DNA of 64,000 nucleotides from Tenrec ecaudatus (lineage: Eukaryota > Chordata > Mammalia > Afrosoricida > Tenrecidae): NCBI RefSeq assembly GCF_050624435.1, contig NC_134535.1, positions 123,863,731-123,927,730 on the forward strand, read 5' to 3'. A model generated the notes under the pieces. That model saw only the letters and a program-made list of their open reading frames with translations, was not told the DNA's origin and made no database searches. Positions 23,502 to 35,627 of this stretch are shown piece by piece. The position numbers and the translations under genes are program-made. Numbering within the stretch: position 1 is the stretch's first letter; each line of letters opens with the position of its first letter.

Positions 23502-23696
23502 TTGGAGCCCTAGTGGTGTAGTGGTTATGTGTTGGGCTGTGATCTGCAGTGCTGGCAGTTTGAAACAACCAGTAGCAATGCTGGGAAAAGACTGAGCTTT
23601 CTACTCCTGCAAACAGTTACAGTCTCAGAAACTCACAGGGGGTCGCTATGAGTCAGCATTGACTTGATGGCAATGGGTTTGGTTTGGTTTGGGGAT
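23502..23696 (+). repeat. AfroSINE, full length
   Basis: Head tttggagccctagtggtgta with A-box-like tagtggttatg, B-box-like region around ggcagtttgaaa, body ctttctactcctgcaaac, 3' end gatggcaatgggtttggttt. Clear pol III SINE layout; not a tRNA gene. Confidence 0.88.
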
Positions 23697-23732
23697 AGCA
23701 TTAATATTTTCACAATACTAAGCCTTCCTATA

Positions 23733-23868
23733 GAAGCTTTGGTAGTGTAGTGAGTTTAACGTTGGGTTACTAACCAAATTCAGCAGTTTCAAATCACCAT
23801 CTTCTAAGTGGGAGAAAGATGAGGTCTTCTACTCCCATAAAGAGTTATGGTCTAAAAAATAGATTGAG
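23733..23868 (+). repeat. AfroSINE, 3'-truncated
   Basis: gaagctttggtagtgtagtg head and ggtctaaaaa end; the 3' third is missing, cut by the following L1. Confidence 0.7.
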
Positions 23869-23869
23869 A

Positions 23870-25300
23870 GTCAAAGGATGGCAAAAATTTTACCATACTA
23901 ATAGCAATAAAAAATCAGTGGTGGTGATATTAATCTCTGACAAAATAGAGTTCAAACTACACAACATAATGAGAGACAAGAATGGATGCTACGTAATGTT
24001 CAAGGGATCAATAGAGCAAGAACACATACCCATAATAAACATATATGCATCCAGCAAAAAAACCCTCAAAATTCATCAACCAACTTCTCAAAGAGATGAA
24101 AGGAGGAGCCACCAGTTCAACAATAATAGTAGAAGACTTCAAAGCACCTCTTTAAAGGAAAAATAGAGCAACGGGTAAGAAAATCAATAAAGAAACTGCA
24201 GAGCTGGACAGCACAATCAAACAACTCAACCTCCTAGATGTTTACAGAGTTCTTCCACCAACAGCAAAAAATGCACAATCTTCTCCAACACACAGGGATC
24301 ATATTCTAAAATAGACAAATAGTGGGCCATAAAGCAAGCATTTGCAAATTCAAACACATAGAGTGCATTCAAACCATCTTCTCAGATGACAGTGCCATAA
24401 GACTGGGAATAACAATAAAAAGAATTTTAAAATCAGAGACAAACACTTGAAGACACAGCAAAATGCTGCTCCAAAAAGACTGAAGGTTAGCCGAAATAAG
24501 ATATGGAATTAATAAGTTCCTAGACACACATGAGAATGATGACATAACGTCAAAACCTATGGGATACAGCAACAGCAGGTATCAGAGGTCACTTTACAGC
24601 AATTGAGCCACACATGAAAAAAGAAGAGAGAAACATGTCCAACACCTTAACACAACACCTCCCACAAATAGAACAGTCAATACATAAACTCCCCAACAAC
24701 AAAAGAAAAGAAATAAAAATTAGAACAGAAATAAATGAACTGGAAAATGGGAAAATTGACAAATCAAGAAGTTAGTTATTTGAAAGGATCCGCAAAATCA
24801 ACAAACCACAAACCAACTTAACAAAGGAAAAGAAAAAGCAGATGACAATATCTAGAATTATGGATGAAACAGGTGGTATCAGAACACACTCAAATGAAAT
24901 AAAAGGAATAATAACGCAGTATTGTGAAAAACTGTATTTCAGCAAAGTCAATAATCTAGATGAAATGGACAAATACCCAGAAAATCACTCTCTTCCCAAA
25001 TTAACACATATGGACAATAAGGACTTGAAAAGAGCCAGAGTAAAAGAGGGAGTAGACAAGGTCAGCAAGAAACACCCAACCAAAAGAGGCCCAGAACCAA
25101 ATGGCTTCACAGAAAATTCTACCAAGTATCCAAAGAAGAGCTGACACCAATTCCACACAAACTCTGCCAGAATATAGAAAGGTAAAAGGTAAAGCAAACT
25201 CATTCTAAAAAGCCAGCATCACCCTGACCCCCAAACCAGGAAAAGACTCCACAAAGATAGAAACTACAGACCAAGATCCTTCATGAACATAAGAGGGGGC
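23870..25300 (+). mobile_element. L1 fragment with ORF2 endonuclease and early RT remnants
   Basis: Broken plus-strand reading frames translate to L1 ORF2: VVVILISDKIEFKLHNIMRD and INIYA (endonuclease, 23819-24166), then the linker with MTISRIMDETGG (24842) and up to the RT start. Numerous stops. No FADD motif; truncated before RT catalysis. Confidence 0.8.
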
Positions 25301-25344
25301 ATCAAAAAAAAAAAAAAAAAACCAACACTGGAACTTTTTCCCCA

Positions 25345-26590
25345 AAGGAATGTATTTAATCTTTTAATCATTTTATTGGGGGCTCGTACAACTCTTATCA
25401 CAATCCATATATACATTCATTGTGTCAAGCACTTTTTTTTTGAGTGGGTGAGTGAATTAGTGAGAGAGAGGGAGTGGTTGAATTAGTGAGAGAGTGAGTG
25501 AGTGAGAGAGTGGGTGAGCATGAAAGAGAGTTAGAGAGTGAGTGAGTGAGTGAGTGAGAAAGTGAGTGTGAGAGAGAGTGAGAGAGTGAGTGAGTGGGTG
25601 AGTGAGAGAGAGAGTGAGTGAATTAGTGAGAGAGTTGAATGGGTGAATTAATGAGAGAGTAAGTGAGTGAGTGAGTGAATTAGCGAGAGAGTAAGTGAGT
25701 GTGAGAGAGTAAGAGAGTGAGTGAGTGAGAGAGTGAGTGAGTGTGAGAGAGAGTGAGAGACTGAGTGAATGTGAGAGAGAGTGAGTGAGTGAGACAGTGA
25801 GAGAGTAAGTGAGTGAGTGAGAGAATTAGTGAGTATGTGAATTAGTGAGAGAGTGAGTGAGTGAGTGATTGAATTAGTGATAGAGTGAGTATGAGAGAGA
25901 GTGACAGAGTGAGTGAGTGAGTTAGTGAGTGAGTGAGTTTGAGAGAGAGTGAGAGAGTGAGTGAGTGAGTGAGTGATTGAATTAGTGAGAGAGTAAGTGG
26001 AGAGAGAGTGAGTGACTGTGAGAGGGAGTGAGAGTGAGTGAGTGAGTGACTGTGAGAGAGAGTGAGTGAGTGAGCGAGAGAGTGAGTGAGTGAGTGAGTG
26101 AGTGAGTGAGTGAGTGAGTGAGTGAGTGAATGAGTGAGAGAGTGAGTGAGTGAGTGAGTGAGTGAGTGAGTGAGTGAATGAATGAGTGAGTGAGTGAGTG
26201 AGTGATAGACTGAGTGAGTGGGTGAGTGAGAGTGAGTGGGTGAGTGAGTGAGTCTGTCAAGCACTTTTGTACATTTGTTTCCCTCATCGTTCTCAAAACA
26301 TTTGCTTTCTACTTGAGCCCTTGGTATCAGCTCCTCATTTTCCCCTCCCTCCCTGCTCTCCCTTCCCCCATGAACCCTTGATGATTTATAAGTTATTATT
26401 ATTTTGTCATATCTTGCACCGTCCGATGTCACTCTTCACCCACTTCTCTGCTGCCCACCCCCTCCCCCCCAAGGAGGAGGTTATATGTAAATCCTTGTAA
26501 TCTGTTCCACCTTTCTCCCTCACCTTCCCTCCACCCTCCAGGTATCACCACTCTCACCACAGGTCCTGAGGGGTTCATCTGTCCTGGATT
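25345..26590 (-). mobile_element. L1 3' UTR split by a satellite
   Basis: L1 terminus in reverse at 25358-25435, interrupted after gtgtcaagcac, resuming at 26252 with gtcaagcacttttgtacatt and running to ggattccctgtgtttccagt. The short repeat of tgtcaagcac on both sides suggests expansion from that point. Confidence 0.85.
25441..26252 (+). repeat. (GAGT)n / (GAGA)n satellite, about 810 bp
   Basis: Imperfect array of GAGT, GAGA, GTGA and AATTAGTGA units with some longer-period structure in the left part and nearly pure GAGT at 26078-26200. It creates long Ser-Leu-Thr-His reading frames on the minus strand, which are not genes. Confidence 0.95.
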
Positions 26591-26639
26591 CCCTGTGTTT
26601 CCAGTTCCTATCTGATCCTTTCCAGAACTCTCTTCGTTT

Positions 26640-27200
26640 GTGTACAAGAATCTGATTGATTATTGTATGTTGATCTATTTCAAGTTTGATGACTTCTAGT
26701 TTCCCTAGATTCATTCTTTGCATATTCCACTATTTGATTATTAATAAGTGCTGTTTATTCTCATTTTGAGTAATGCTCCAGCAGCAAAGGAAGGTCCCAA
26801 AGACTCTACTCCATTCATATCATTATAATAGACTCTACTTCAAGAAAGCTCTCTCTCAGCCTTAAAATCTCTTAGCCTCCCAACCTGAGAGCCTCCCCTT
26901 CCAGCACTATATCTGACAGTGTTCTGCAGCTATTCCTAGTTTTCAATATCTGCCAATGTCCCACCATTACTCAGAAGGTTTTTGATAGCTAATTCCATAG
27001 AAATGGGCAACCTATTTCTTCCTTGAAGTCTGTTCTTAGTCTGGAAGCTCCACTGAAACATGTGCACCTTGGGTGACCCTATTTAATTTACCGATGACAA
27101 AGGTTCCACCATCAACGGAACATACAAGTCACCACAGTATGACAGACAGCGAAGTGGTAGAAGTGTTTGCTTTTTTTTGCTGACCTCTAAGGCAGTCCCC
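26640..27200 (-). mobile_element. RTE/BovB-like LINE, 5' region
   Basis: Reversed RTE 5' sequence: cctagattcattctttgcat, gtcccaaagactctactcca, gcctcccaacctgagagcct. A different segment of the same family as 1-9235. The right end abuts a SPIN. Confidence 0.6.
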
Positions 27201-27206
27201 ATAAAG

Positions 27207-27407
27207 CAGTAGTTCTCAACCTGTGGGTCGCGACCCCTTTGAGAGTCAAACAACCCTTTCACAGGGGTCACCTAATTAATAACAGGAGCAAAATCAGAGT
27301 TATAAAGTCACAATGAAAATAATTTTATGGTTGCCCCGGGGGTCACCACAACATGAGGAACTCTATGTATTAAAGGACCGCAGCATTGGGAAGGTTGAGA
27401 ACCACTG
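27207..27407 (+). mobile_element. SPIN (hAT) MITE
   Basis: 201 bp, termini cagtagttctcaacctgtgg and ggttgagaaccactg, with a perfect 8 bp duplication ccataaag (27199-27206, 27408-27415). Confidence 0.95.
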
Positions 27408-27639
27408 CCATAAAGCAACCAAAGTAATGTTTGTTTTTACTGTGTTTTGTTTTATTCATGTCTATGTATTACCCTGTGCTTAAAGGCTTTGAGTAGTGTC
27501 TTGTTTCCATTCGTTCATTTTTCCATTTCCATTAGAAGAATATCTGTGCTTACATAATCCGGACTTTGATACCTCTCTAAACCCTTTTTCTATCACCTGC
27601 CTTCCTAGTCACATTGACTTTTGTTCAGATCCCTGAATG

Positions 27640-27960
27640 CTCCAACATTCTCGTACTTTTGTGTTATTCCCAAGAACTAACCCATCTACCTGGAATATTC
27701 TGGCTAACTCTTGCCAAAGTCATATGCTTCAAGAATCAGATCAAATGCCACTTCCTCAGGGAGATCATTGCTGATCCCAGTCTAAATTGCCCACCACATT
27801 TCCCCAGCAGAACTCAGCCCTGTCCTTTAGTATGGTTTGTACAGAGTTGCTTGTTTGCTAACGTTCTTTGTGCCTTTGTTTTACTCACTAGACTTAAAGC
27901 TCTGTAAGTACAAAGTCCATGTTGATTCATCACCTGTCATTGTTATCTTACTCTCTATCT
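27640..27960 (+). mobile_element. L2 LINE fragment
   Basis: tacctggaatattctggcta, atcaaatgccacttcctcag and gggagatcattgctgatccc are L2 3' sequence. Confidence 0.6.
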
Positions 27961-28460
27961 TACCTGACCTGTCACTCCGCAGGGAGCGGTCATCAAAGAC
28001 ACTTCTTGTTTTGTTTTTCAAAGCCGTTTTATGGGAAGCTAATATCAATATCATACCATTCCATAGTTCAATCCCATCAAGCAGTATTGTGCAATTGTCA
28101 GCGTGATCTGTTTCAAAGACATCCTCTCCATAGAATGCTTTCATCTGTCTCAGTGGCACCACCCTCTCCCAGTGAATCTGCTAGCTCACTGGTTGTTTCT
28201 TACTAAGATCCTTGTAGAGCCCCTTATCCCTTAACATTTTCAATTCTGGAGCAGCCTACGCCTCAGTCCTTCAAGAAGTAAAATCTGTGGGAACTGAAAA
28301 CGGTGTCAGGCAGGAGCCTGTCAGAGAAAGGAAACTCATTATTTCCCACGAAAACAAGTGAAGGAAAAGTGGTAAGAGTTGCAAACTTGCAAGATCCAGA
28401 AAGAGAAACCAGTGCAGTTGTTTTCTCACAGGTTCTACCGATTTTTCTGGAGTGATTTCA
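27961..28460. other. No recognised feature
   Basis: Intergenic. Short readings on both strands look random. Confidence 0.5.
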
Positions 28461-28461
28461 T

Positions 28462-28610
28462 TCATTGCTGTTAGTTGCCCTTGAGTTGCCTCTGACTCAC
28501 CGTAACCACCTGTGTGCAGTATAGACGCAGATGGCTAGACCTGTTGTCTGAAGTGTGTCTGGGTGGATTTGACTCGTCAACCTTTCTACTAGAGATTAGG
28601 TGCTGTTCAA
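28462..28610 (-). repeat. AfroSINE, diverged
   Basis: ttgctgttagttgcccttga 3' end and cgtaaccacctgtgtgcagt body in reverse. Confidence 0.55.
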
Positions 28611-28730
28611 GGACTTGAACGTCATCTTGTTCTGTGATTTTAAATACTTTTATATCCCCAAAATCTACCTCTCTCAGTTTTCTAATCACAGATTCCATAG
28701 CATTCTTGCCTTCTCCATTTAGATACTGTC

Positions 28731-28971
28731 GCTATTGTTTGTGGAGTGCCACCAAGTCTGTTCGGACTCACAGCAACCTTCTGTACAACAGAACAGAGTC
28801 CTGCCAAGTCCTGAGCCACCCCCTTCATTTCCCCGCACCCCCACCGCCATGGCTCTTAGCCTGTAGCCACTGTGTCAGGACACCGCTTTGAGGGTCTTCC
28901 TCCTTTTTGATAACCCTCTACTTTAGCAAGCATAATGTTCCTTTCCAGAGACTAGTTTCTCCTGAGAATCC
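28731..28971 (-). mobile_element. RTE 3' end
   Basis: gtgccaccaagtctgttcgg, ctgtacaacagaacagagtc and ctttagcaagcataatgttc match the RTE 3' end at 1-72 and 680-820. Confidence 0.65.
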
Positions 28972-29093
28972 CTGCTGGTGTCGTGGGAAACACATTGGGA
29001 TGCTAACTGCAAGGTCAGCGGTTCAAAACCACCAGCCATGCTGTGAGAGGAAAAGGGAGGCTTTCTAATCCCGTAAAGAATTAACAGTTCTCC
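28972..29093 (+). repeat. AfroSINE, 5' half
   Basis: gctggtgtcgtgggaaacac, gctaactgcaaggtcagcgg, B box ggttcaaaacc, ends at cgtaaagaattaacag. Confidence 0.75.
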
Positions 29094-29312
29094 TTCACTT
29101 TGCCATCTACCCTGTTCCTCTGCTATTGCCGCCACGAAGGTGGATCTGTGCCACTGCAGCAGGTGCCGGATTTGCCCCGGACATGAGAGGCACTAGGCCA
29201 GGATGGATGGAAAGGTTTTCCAGTTTCTTAAGACAAAATTCAAATCAGTATTTCTTGCCAAGAGAACCCCCCAGCAGAAAAGATGGACTGTTCTCTACAG
29301 AAGGAAGAACAA

Positions 29313-29630
29313 TAAAAGGATCCACATGTGACCTCCTCCCTGGGAGATGGACGGCAGAGAAGGGGGGGAAGGGAGACTCCGGATAGGGCAAGATATGACA
29401 AAATAACAATCTGTGGATTATCAAGGGCTCATGAGGGAGGGGAGAGTGGGGAGGTAGGGGGAAAAAAGAGGACCTGATGCAAAGGGCTTAAGTGGAGAGC
29501 AAATGCTTTGAGAGTGATTAGGGCAAAGAATGTACGGATGTGCTTTATACAGTTGATGTATGTATATGTGTGGATTGTGGTAAGAGTTGTATGAGCCCCT
29601 AATAAAATGTTTAAAACCAAAAAAAAAAAA
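29313..29630 (+). mobile_element. 5'-truncated L1 3' UTR
   Basis: From taaaaggatccacatgtgac to the A-tail. Flanked by a perfect 14 bp duplication agaaggaagaacaa (29299-29312, 29631-29644). Confidence 0.92.
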
Positions 29631-29981
29631 AGAAGGAAGAACAAAATGGGGAAATGGGAAGAAATTCAAAAGAAAAGAAACTGCTGTGCGCTCCCATTCC
29701 AGGGGGCCGTCACCAGTGCATGTCTCGCTGATGTCATAGCCAAGAGGAATCAGAAGCCTCAACGAGAACAGGTTCTCGGGGCTGCAAACAAAGCAACACC
29801 GGCCAAGCAGCATCTCAAAAGACAGCCATGCTGTTACTAAGGTTCCCACTAAGGTAGCACCTAGCCAAAGACTGGGAAGCCTGGGAAAGTTTCCACTTCC
29901 CCGGGTTGGTAGAAAACACTAAGTTGGTAGATGAGACTTTCAAATAGAGATGCAACTATTAAAGGCAACAATTATAACAAT

Positions 29982-30380
29982 AGTTACAGTCTCAGAAACC
30001 CATAGGGGCAGTTCTATGCTGTCCAATATGGGCACTATGGATCTGAATAGACTTGATAGCAGTGAGTTTGGTGTTTTGGTTTTGAGTCTCTCCTGAAATA
30101 TGTCCAAAGTATGTATTTCACCATCTCTGTTTCTACAGAGCATCCTGGCTGCACTTCTTCCAAGACAGACTTGTAAAAAAAACCTTTTTTTAACAGATCT
30201 GTTCATTCCTCTGGCAGTCCATGGTACCTTCAATATTCTTTGCCAGCACCATAATTCAAATCTATCTATACTTCATTGACCCTCTTTATTCAAAGTCCAA
30301 CTTTCACAAATGCACGAGGCCATTTAAATCCATGGTTTGGACCCAGCACATCTTAGATCTTTAGTAACCTGAAAAAAGAC
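29982..30380. repeat. AfroSINE 3' half (+) then RTE 3' region (-)
   Basis: 29982-30085: gttacagtctcagaaaccca...gatagcagtgagtttggtg. 30086-30370: reversed RTE (gagcatcctggctgcacttc, agtccatggtaccttcaata), the segment found at 840-1150. Confidence 0.6.
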
Positions 30381-30384
30381 AAAC

Positions 30385-30540
30385 GCACTGTGATTGAGCA
30401 GATTACAACTGATAGCAAGGATTTCTGGGGCTGTGGATCTTTTCAGGAGCTTCCTCTTCCTCCCTTAGAGAAGCTGGTGGGTTTGAACCATCCACCTTAG
30501 GCAACACAGATTCAATACACCCACAACAGAAATTTGAACC
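30385..30540 (-). repeat. AfroSINE, diverged
   Basis: cttagagaagctggtgggtt and tgaaccatccacctta in reverse. Confidence 0.5.
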
Positions 30541-31669
30541 TGGAATGCTTGCCCCACCAAAATTTGCTTTTCCCTCACTCTTCTTTTTATGAATTTATGT
30601 TACACTAATGATCAAATATTGTTTGATGTGAAGGGTCCAGGGTGTAAGATAGTGTGGACTCTGGAATCTTCTTGTAGTGAATGAGGGAGCCTTTGGTGCT
30701 GAGTCTAAGAGTAGAACTACAAGTGAAGACAATGGATGAGGACCAGCATCACTATGAAGCGTTACCTAGGTCCTGGTGCATTAAAACCTGAATGGGGTCC
30801 TGGTGAGACCCGTGAAAGCCTGGGGCACCAAAGGCCCACTGGAGCTTCCTAGGCTGCAGAATGCAAACAGGCTCTTAGAGATGGGGAAGGCATGCTCCTT
30901 GAGGACTTAAAAGATGTGTTCAAGAGCCCCCTACTCCCCTCTCAATCCTGGCACCAGAGTGAAGCTGTCGGCCAGGGAATAAGAAATTGGGAGATTCGTC
31001 TGACAGAATGCACACCAGTAACAGCAGAAACTGTGGGCTCATGAAAAGGCAGAGTGGAGAGAAAACAGTAACAGAAGCCACAAGGAGTAGCAGAGCATTG
31101 GGCTGAGAACATTAGTATGAGGTAGGGCTGCAGCAGCCTGAGGCATGGGGCGCAGCTAAGAACATAGGCAGCCGCAGGCAGTTCCTAGCTGTTCTAGGCG
31201 GCAGCAGAAACTCCACCTGAAAGTGTAAGATCTAGAGGAGATGCTGGTGGAGAATCTGTCTGCCAAACCTGAGTACACCCTGAATAGGGGTTGTCCTCAG
31301 AGCAGGTTTCCTTAGAGACACCAGTCCAGTGCTGGCCTGAAACTGCTCATTGAGAGCAGTGCCAGCAGTGAAAGAGGCAGAACCAACAGATGTGCGAATC
31401 TAGGGACATAAGAGTAAACACTGATTCAACACCATGAAATTTTTACTTAAAAGTGAACATAGATCTACCGCCATACCATTTGCAATCCCTGTGTATTATT
31501 TGATTTCCACTTTCTATTTGTTAATGTTCTGGGAGTGCTTGTGTGTTCCTGCTATGACTGGATGATGGTGATGTTATTCCTGAACAACCACAATAATAAA
31601 TTTGCATTGTTTAAATAACCAGTAAGTGTGTTGCAGATGTGTCAGTCTACTGCAGCCACATTCTATCAA
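30541..31669. other. No recognised feature
   Basis: 1.1 kb without clear repeat or coding signal. GA-rich (30900-31350), possibly an old LTR interior, but I cannot name it. Confidence 0.45.
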
Positions 31670-31683
31670 AGATGCTTAAAATA

Positions 31684-32497
31684 GGTCAAGAAAGCTGATG
31701 GTGCCTGGCTATCAAAAGATATAGTCTCTGGGGTCTTAAGGGCTCGAAGATAAACAAGCAGCCATTTAGCTGAGAACAAAGCCCACATGGATGAAGCACA
31801 CCAGCCTGTGTGATCATGAGGTGTCGACAGGATCTGGTATAAGGCGTCAAAGACCCAGAACAAAAAATCATATAGATGTGAATGAGGGAGAGGGCAGAGT
31901 GAAGACCCAAAGCCCATCTGTAGACAGTTAGACATTCCCTCACACAAGGGTCACAAGGAAGAGACAAGCCAGTCAGGGCGCAGTATAGCATCGTTGAAAC
32001 ATACAACTTTTCTCTAGTTCATTAATGCTTCCTCCTCCCCACCCCACCCCCATATCATGACCCCAATTCTACTTTACAAATCCAGCTAGACCAGAGCATA
32101 TACACTGGTACAGATAAGAGCTAGAAATACAAGGAATCCAGGACAGATAAAACCCTCAGGAACAATAATGAGAATAGTGATACCAGAAGGGTAGGGGGAA
32201 GGTGAGAACAGAAAGGGAAAACCTATCACAATGATCAACATATAACCCCATCACCACCACCACCCAGTGGGACAAACAACAGAAAAGTGGGTGAAGGGAG
32301 ACAGCGGTTGGTGTAAAACATGGAAAAAATAATTTATAAATTATCAATGGTTCATGAGGGAGGGAGGAGGGAAAGTGAGGAGCTGACACCAAGGGCTCAA
32401 GTAGAAAAAAATGTTTTGAAAATGATTATGGCAACCTATGTACAAATGTGCACGAAGCATGGATGGTGATAAGAGCTCCCAATAAAATGATTTTTTA
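31684..32497 (+). mobile_element. 5'-truncated L1 3' UTR
   Basis: Starts ggtcaagaaagctgatggtg, ends cccaataaaatgatttttta. Perfect 14 bp duplication agatgcttaaaata (31670-31683, 32498-32511). Only one copy of the 247 bp unit is included. Confidence 0.93.
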
Positions 32498-32671
32498 AGA
32501 TGCTTAAAATAAAATTCTTGATCCCCCTCTTCCTCTCATGCCACAATCCAAACTATCAGGGCACCTACAAAACACGTCTTGTATGTGTCGATTCTCTCTC
32601 TGTTTGCCTTTCCCAATGTGATCTTTTCCCAGTTGCACTGCAATCACCTCTCGTGAGAATGACAGAATTCT

Positions 32672-32866
32672 GTAACAACCCATCACCATTGAGTGAGTTC
32701 TGATGGAGGGCAGAGCCAAACTGCTCCACGGGGTTTCTAAGACCATCATCTTTATGAAAGCACACAGCCACGTTTATCTGCTATTGCACCGCTGGTGGAT
32801 TCCACCTGCCTACCTTTTGGTTCACAGCCAAGCGCTTAATCACTGTGGCAACAGGATTCCTTTAGA
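32672..32866 (-). repeat. AfroSINE
   Basis: aaactgctccacggggtttc, gctggtggattccacctgcc and actgtggcaacaggattcct. Confidence 0.7.
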
Positions 32867-32879
32867 GTTCTATTAATAC

Positions 32880-33400
32880 TTTTAAAACATAAACCTGACC
32901 AGACCAGTCCCCTGCTTAAGATCCTCATTAGTGTCACATCGTACTTAGAATAAAATCCAAATGCTTGGCCTCAGTTAACAAAGCCCTGTGTTACCTCACT
33001 CCTACTCAGAACTCAACACTTGTCCTTCCACCATGATCCTGCTGCATCAACCTGCTTACCCAAACGTTCCTAAGGGTACCAGCTTAAATGATCATTCCCA
33101 TTGTTTTGATCTGACTAGTTTCCTCTCTTCGCTCTGATCAGTCTAAATACAACATTCAACAAGAGGAATTCCTTGACCACCAGCTTGAAATGCCCAGCCA
33201 TTTTCTTTGACAGCCTCTACTTCAACCTTGAATAAGCACAGATCAAAAACTGATTTTTATGCATATATGTTTATTGTCAGTCTCTCCCACTAGAATATAA
33301 ATCCCACCCTATGCCTCTATTTGGTACTGCACTCTGTCTTTAACTCTCTATGGCATGGTTGGTTCTCAATATATATTATTTTCCCATATCCTCTGTCACT
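32880..33400 (+). mobile_element. L2 LINE 3' part
   Basis: gaataaaatccaaatgcttg, caaagccctgtgttacctca, and the end tatggcatggttggttctca are characteristic of L2. Confidence 0.75.
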
Positions 33401-34400
33401 TAACTTCCTTTGTCTATCTCTATCCTGTTCTGACCATTCTCATTAAGGGAGACCTTTTCAAACATTCATAATGTCTATTTATATTATGCCAAAGACTTCA
33501 GCATGACCATGTTTACTTCTTTTCTATGTGTCCGCTAATCTAACTTCCATATTATTTGCAGGATATAGTTCTGGAACACAAACCAGAACATGCTTTGTGC
33601 CTAATTTAGAATGACTTAGTGAAGGTTACTAATTTAGCCCCCAGATCCTTATATTCTGACTCCTAGCTTTGTCTCTGTTTCTATCTCCACCACTTCTGCT
33701 CCTTACAGCTATCTGTTCTAGATGACATGCCATGCATCAATGAGGCCATGCCTTCTCACTTCTCTTGATGTGATGTCTCTTCCCGCTCCATCACCTGGAT
33801 AACTATTGCTCATTCTTCTAAATTAAGGTCCAGCTTTATCACACCCAGTGGCCTCCTCTAGTGCTCCCTATCTCTTTCCCAAGCAATTCACATTTAACTC
33901 TTCCTGGGCACACATTAAAAAGTGGTGTCACCTTTTATTTACTCACCTGTCTCTCAATAAATTGAAAATTCTCGCAGGGTTTTCTTGCCTCGGGAATTAC
34001 AGTGCACTTTCTATTGAGTGCATCTCCAATAAAATATGGTGAAATGGTTTCATCTTTTACACAAAGTGGCATTGTGCACCTGCACAGATTATTGAGTTTC
34101 TGTTGTGGGTTTATAAGCTTCCCTATTAAAGATAGCTTCGGGTTTTGTGATCAGATTTATTCAGGACTCAGCTAGCTCTTCAAAGGTGATTTACTTTGTA
34201 TTTCTTAAACTGTTTATGATTCCTAAAGTAATAGGCACATGAATCACAAACTAGAAGGTAAAAGGCATACAGGCGAGTCTTCCCCTAATTCTTGGTCCCT
34301 TTAGCCCAATTTCCACCACCCCTTCCTCTTTAGTAAACTGACTTTAGTTTTTGGTTTGTTTTGTTTGTTTTATGTAACCTCCCAAAATGTCGATAGTCAG
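33401..34400. other. No clear feature; possible further L2 pieces
   Basis: tcacctggataactattgct and ctcaataaattgaaaattct may be L2-derived. No coding support. Confidence 0.4.
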
Positions 34401-34429
34401 ACAAATATCAGGATTAATTCTTCAATTTT

Positions 34430-34756
34430 TTAACATAAAAGCTAACATATCACAGGAAACCCACTATTTTTATTCTCACTTAAAAATATAGTTGAGGCAT
34501 GTTTGTACTTTTAGCTAAAGATTTTCATCTATGTTTAAACCTTCACAGCGTACATTGTATACACACATCGTCATTCATTAACTAGACGGTGACTCATGTA
34601 AATTTGGGCTGCTTCCAATCTTTTCTACTACAAACAACACTGCAGTGAAGAACCTTGATGACACATCATTTCTCAACTCTGCAAGTAGAACTATAGAATG
34701 AATTCCTAGAAGTGGAATTGCTGAGTCAAGTGAATTTTTTTTGCAAATATAACTGT
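34430..34756 (-). mobile_element. Old L1 fragment
   Basis: gaattcctagaagtggaatt then gctgagtcaag is ancient L1 3' sequence in reverse; it resumes at about 35340 (gattgaccaatattgctgca). Confidence 0.5.
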
Positions 34757-35340
34757 GTTAGACAGTGTTCTCTAGAGACAAAACCAGATTGCTAGTAATT
34801 TTCTATGTATATTTATAAAGATAGATCTATAACACAAGAAATGAAGTGTTAAATTATATACAGATAGGTGGGTATATAATATAAGAAATGAACAGTTAAA
34901 TTATAAAGCAGTACAAATGGCTCAGTGCAACTCACTCCCCTGAGAGAGTTGAGACACTAGCAGTCCTTTAAGTCTTGAGGGCCGCCAGTTCCTCCTCTGT
35001 AGAGTGAGCTGGGTTATATATACCCAGGCAGCAAACAGCAAGGCAGGTCACCGTCACCAGCTGTCGGTCCCCAGCTCCAGAGATGTACATTCCAATCGTG
35101 TGTGTTTAAAGGGACCTCAACTTACAGTTACACATTCCACAGGCTAGGCGTCCCACAGGTAGTGTACCCTTTAAAATGAGGCACAGAACAAGCAAGGCAG
35201 CCCCACGCTGGTCCAATGATTAAAGAGCGAGAGACAAGAAAGGTGAGGTTCACCAAGTCATTTGTCTCTCTGCCCTTCAATTAATCCCACTTGTGTTTAT
35301 CGGCCAGGCTGGCACAATAAATTATCACAATAACTTTGAC
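34757..35340 (+). mobile_element. Interspersed element, same termini as 5966-6482 and 13806-14295
   Basis: Starts tgtgttagacagtgttctct and ends ccaggctggcacaataaatt. Inserted in the old L1 above. No coding. Confidence 0.55.
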
Positions 35341-35627
35341 AGATTGACCAATATTGCTGCATATTCATTTGATGAGCTTGGAACTCACTTAATTCAGTTA
35401 TGCTAAAAGTAGTGCCTCAGTTGTTCTCTTGTGTTTCCATTTATAGAACAAAGTCATATAAAAAATGATCATATGAATTATGAATCCTCCCTTTTCTATT
35501 TAATACTTTTGGGGGTTACTTTTGGGGGAGAGGGGGCAAAACCTCTAGGACAAAGCTAAAAAGTAGTAGAAATATCTTATCCTTTTTTTGATTAGTTAAT
35601 ATTTTATTTAGGATTAAAATAATTTGT

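Noticed and set aside
23502..23580. tRNA gene
   Set aside because: A- and B-box-like motifs belong to an AfroSINE head; no cloverleaf with a proper anticodon arm and acceptor stem.
25500..26250. Series of strong 5' splice sites (GTGAGT)
   Set aside because: Every satellite unit contains GTGAGT by chance of sequence; no exon or acceptor accompanies them.
25441..26252. CRISPR-like array of short repeats
   Set aside because: No unique spacers and no constant repeat length; a simple-sequence satellite in a mammalian genome.
25842..26432. 196-codon reading frame rich in Ser-Leu-Thr-His repeats
   Set aside because: It is a translation of the GAGT satellite in reverse, within an L1 3' UTR.
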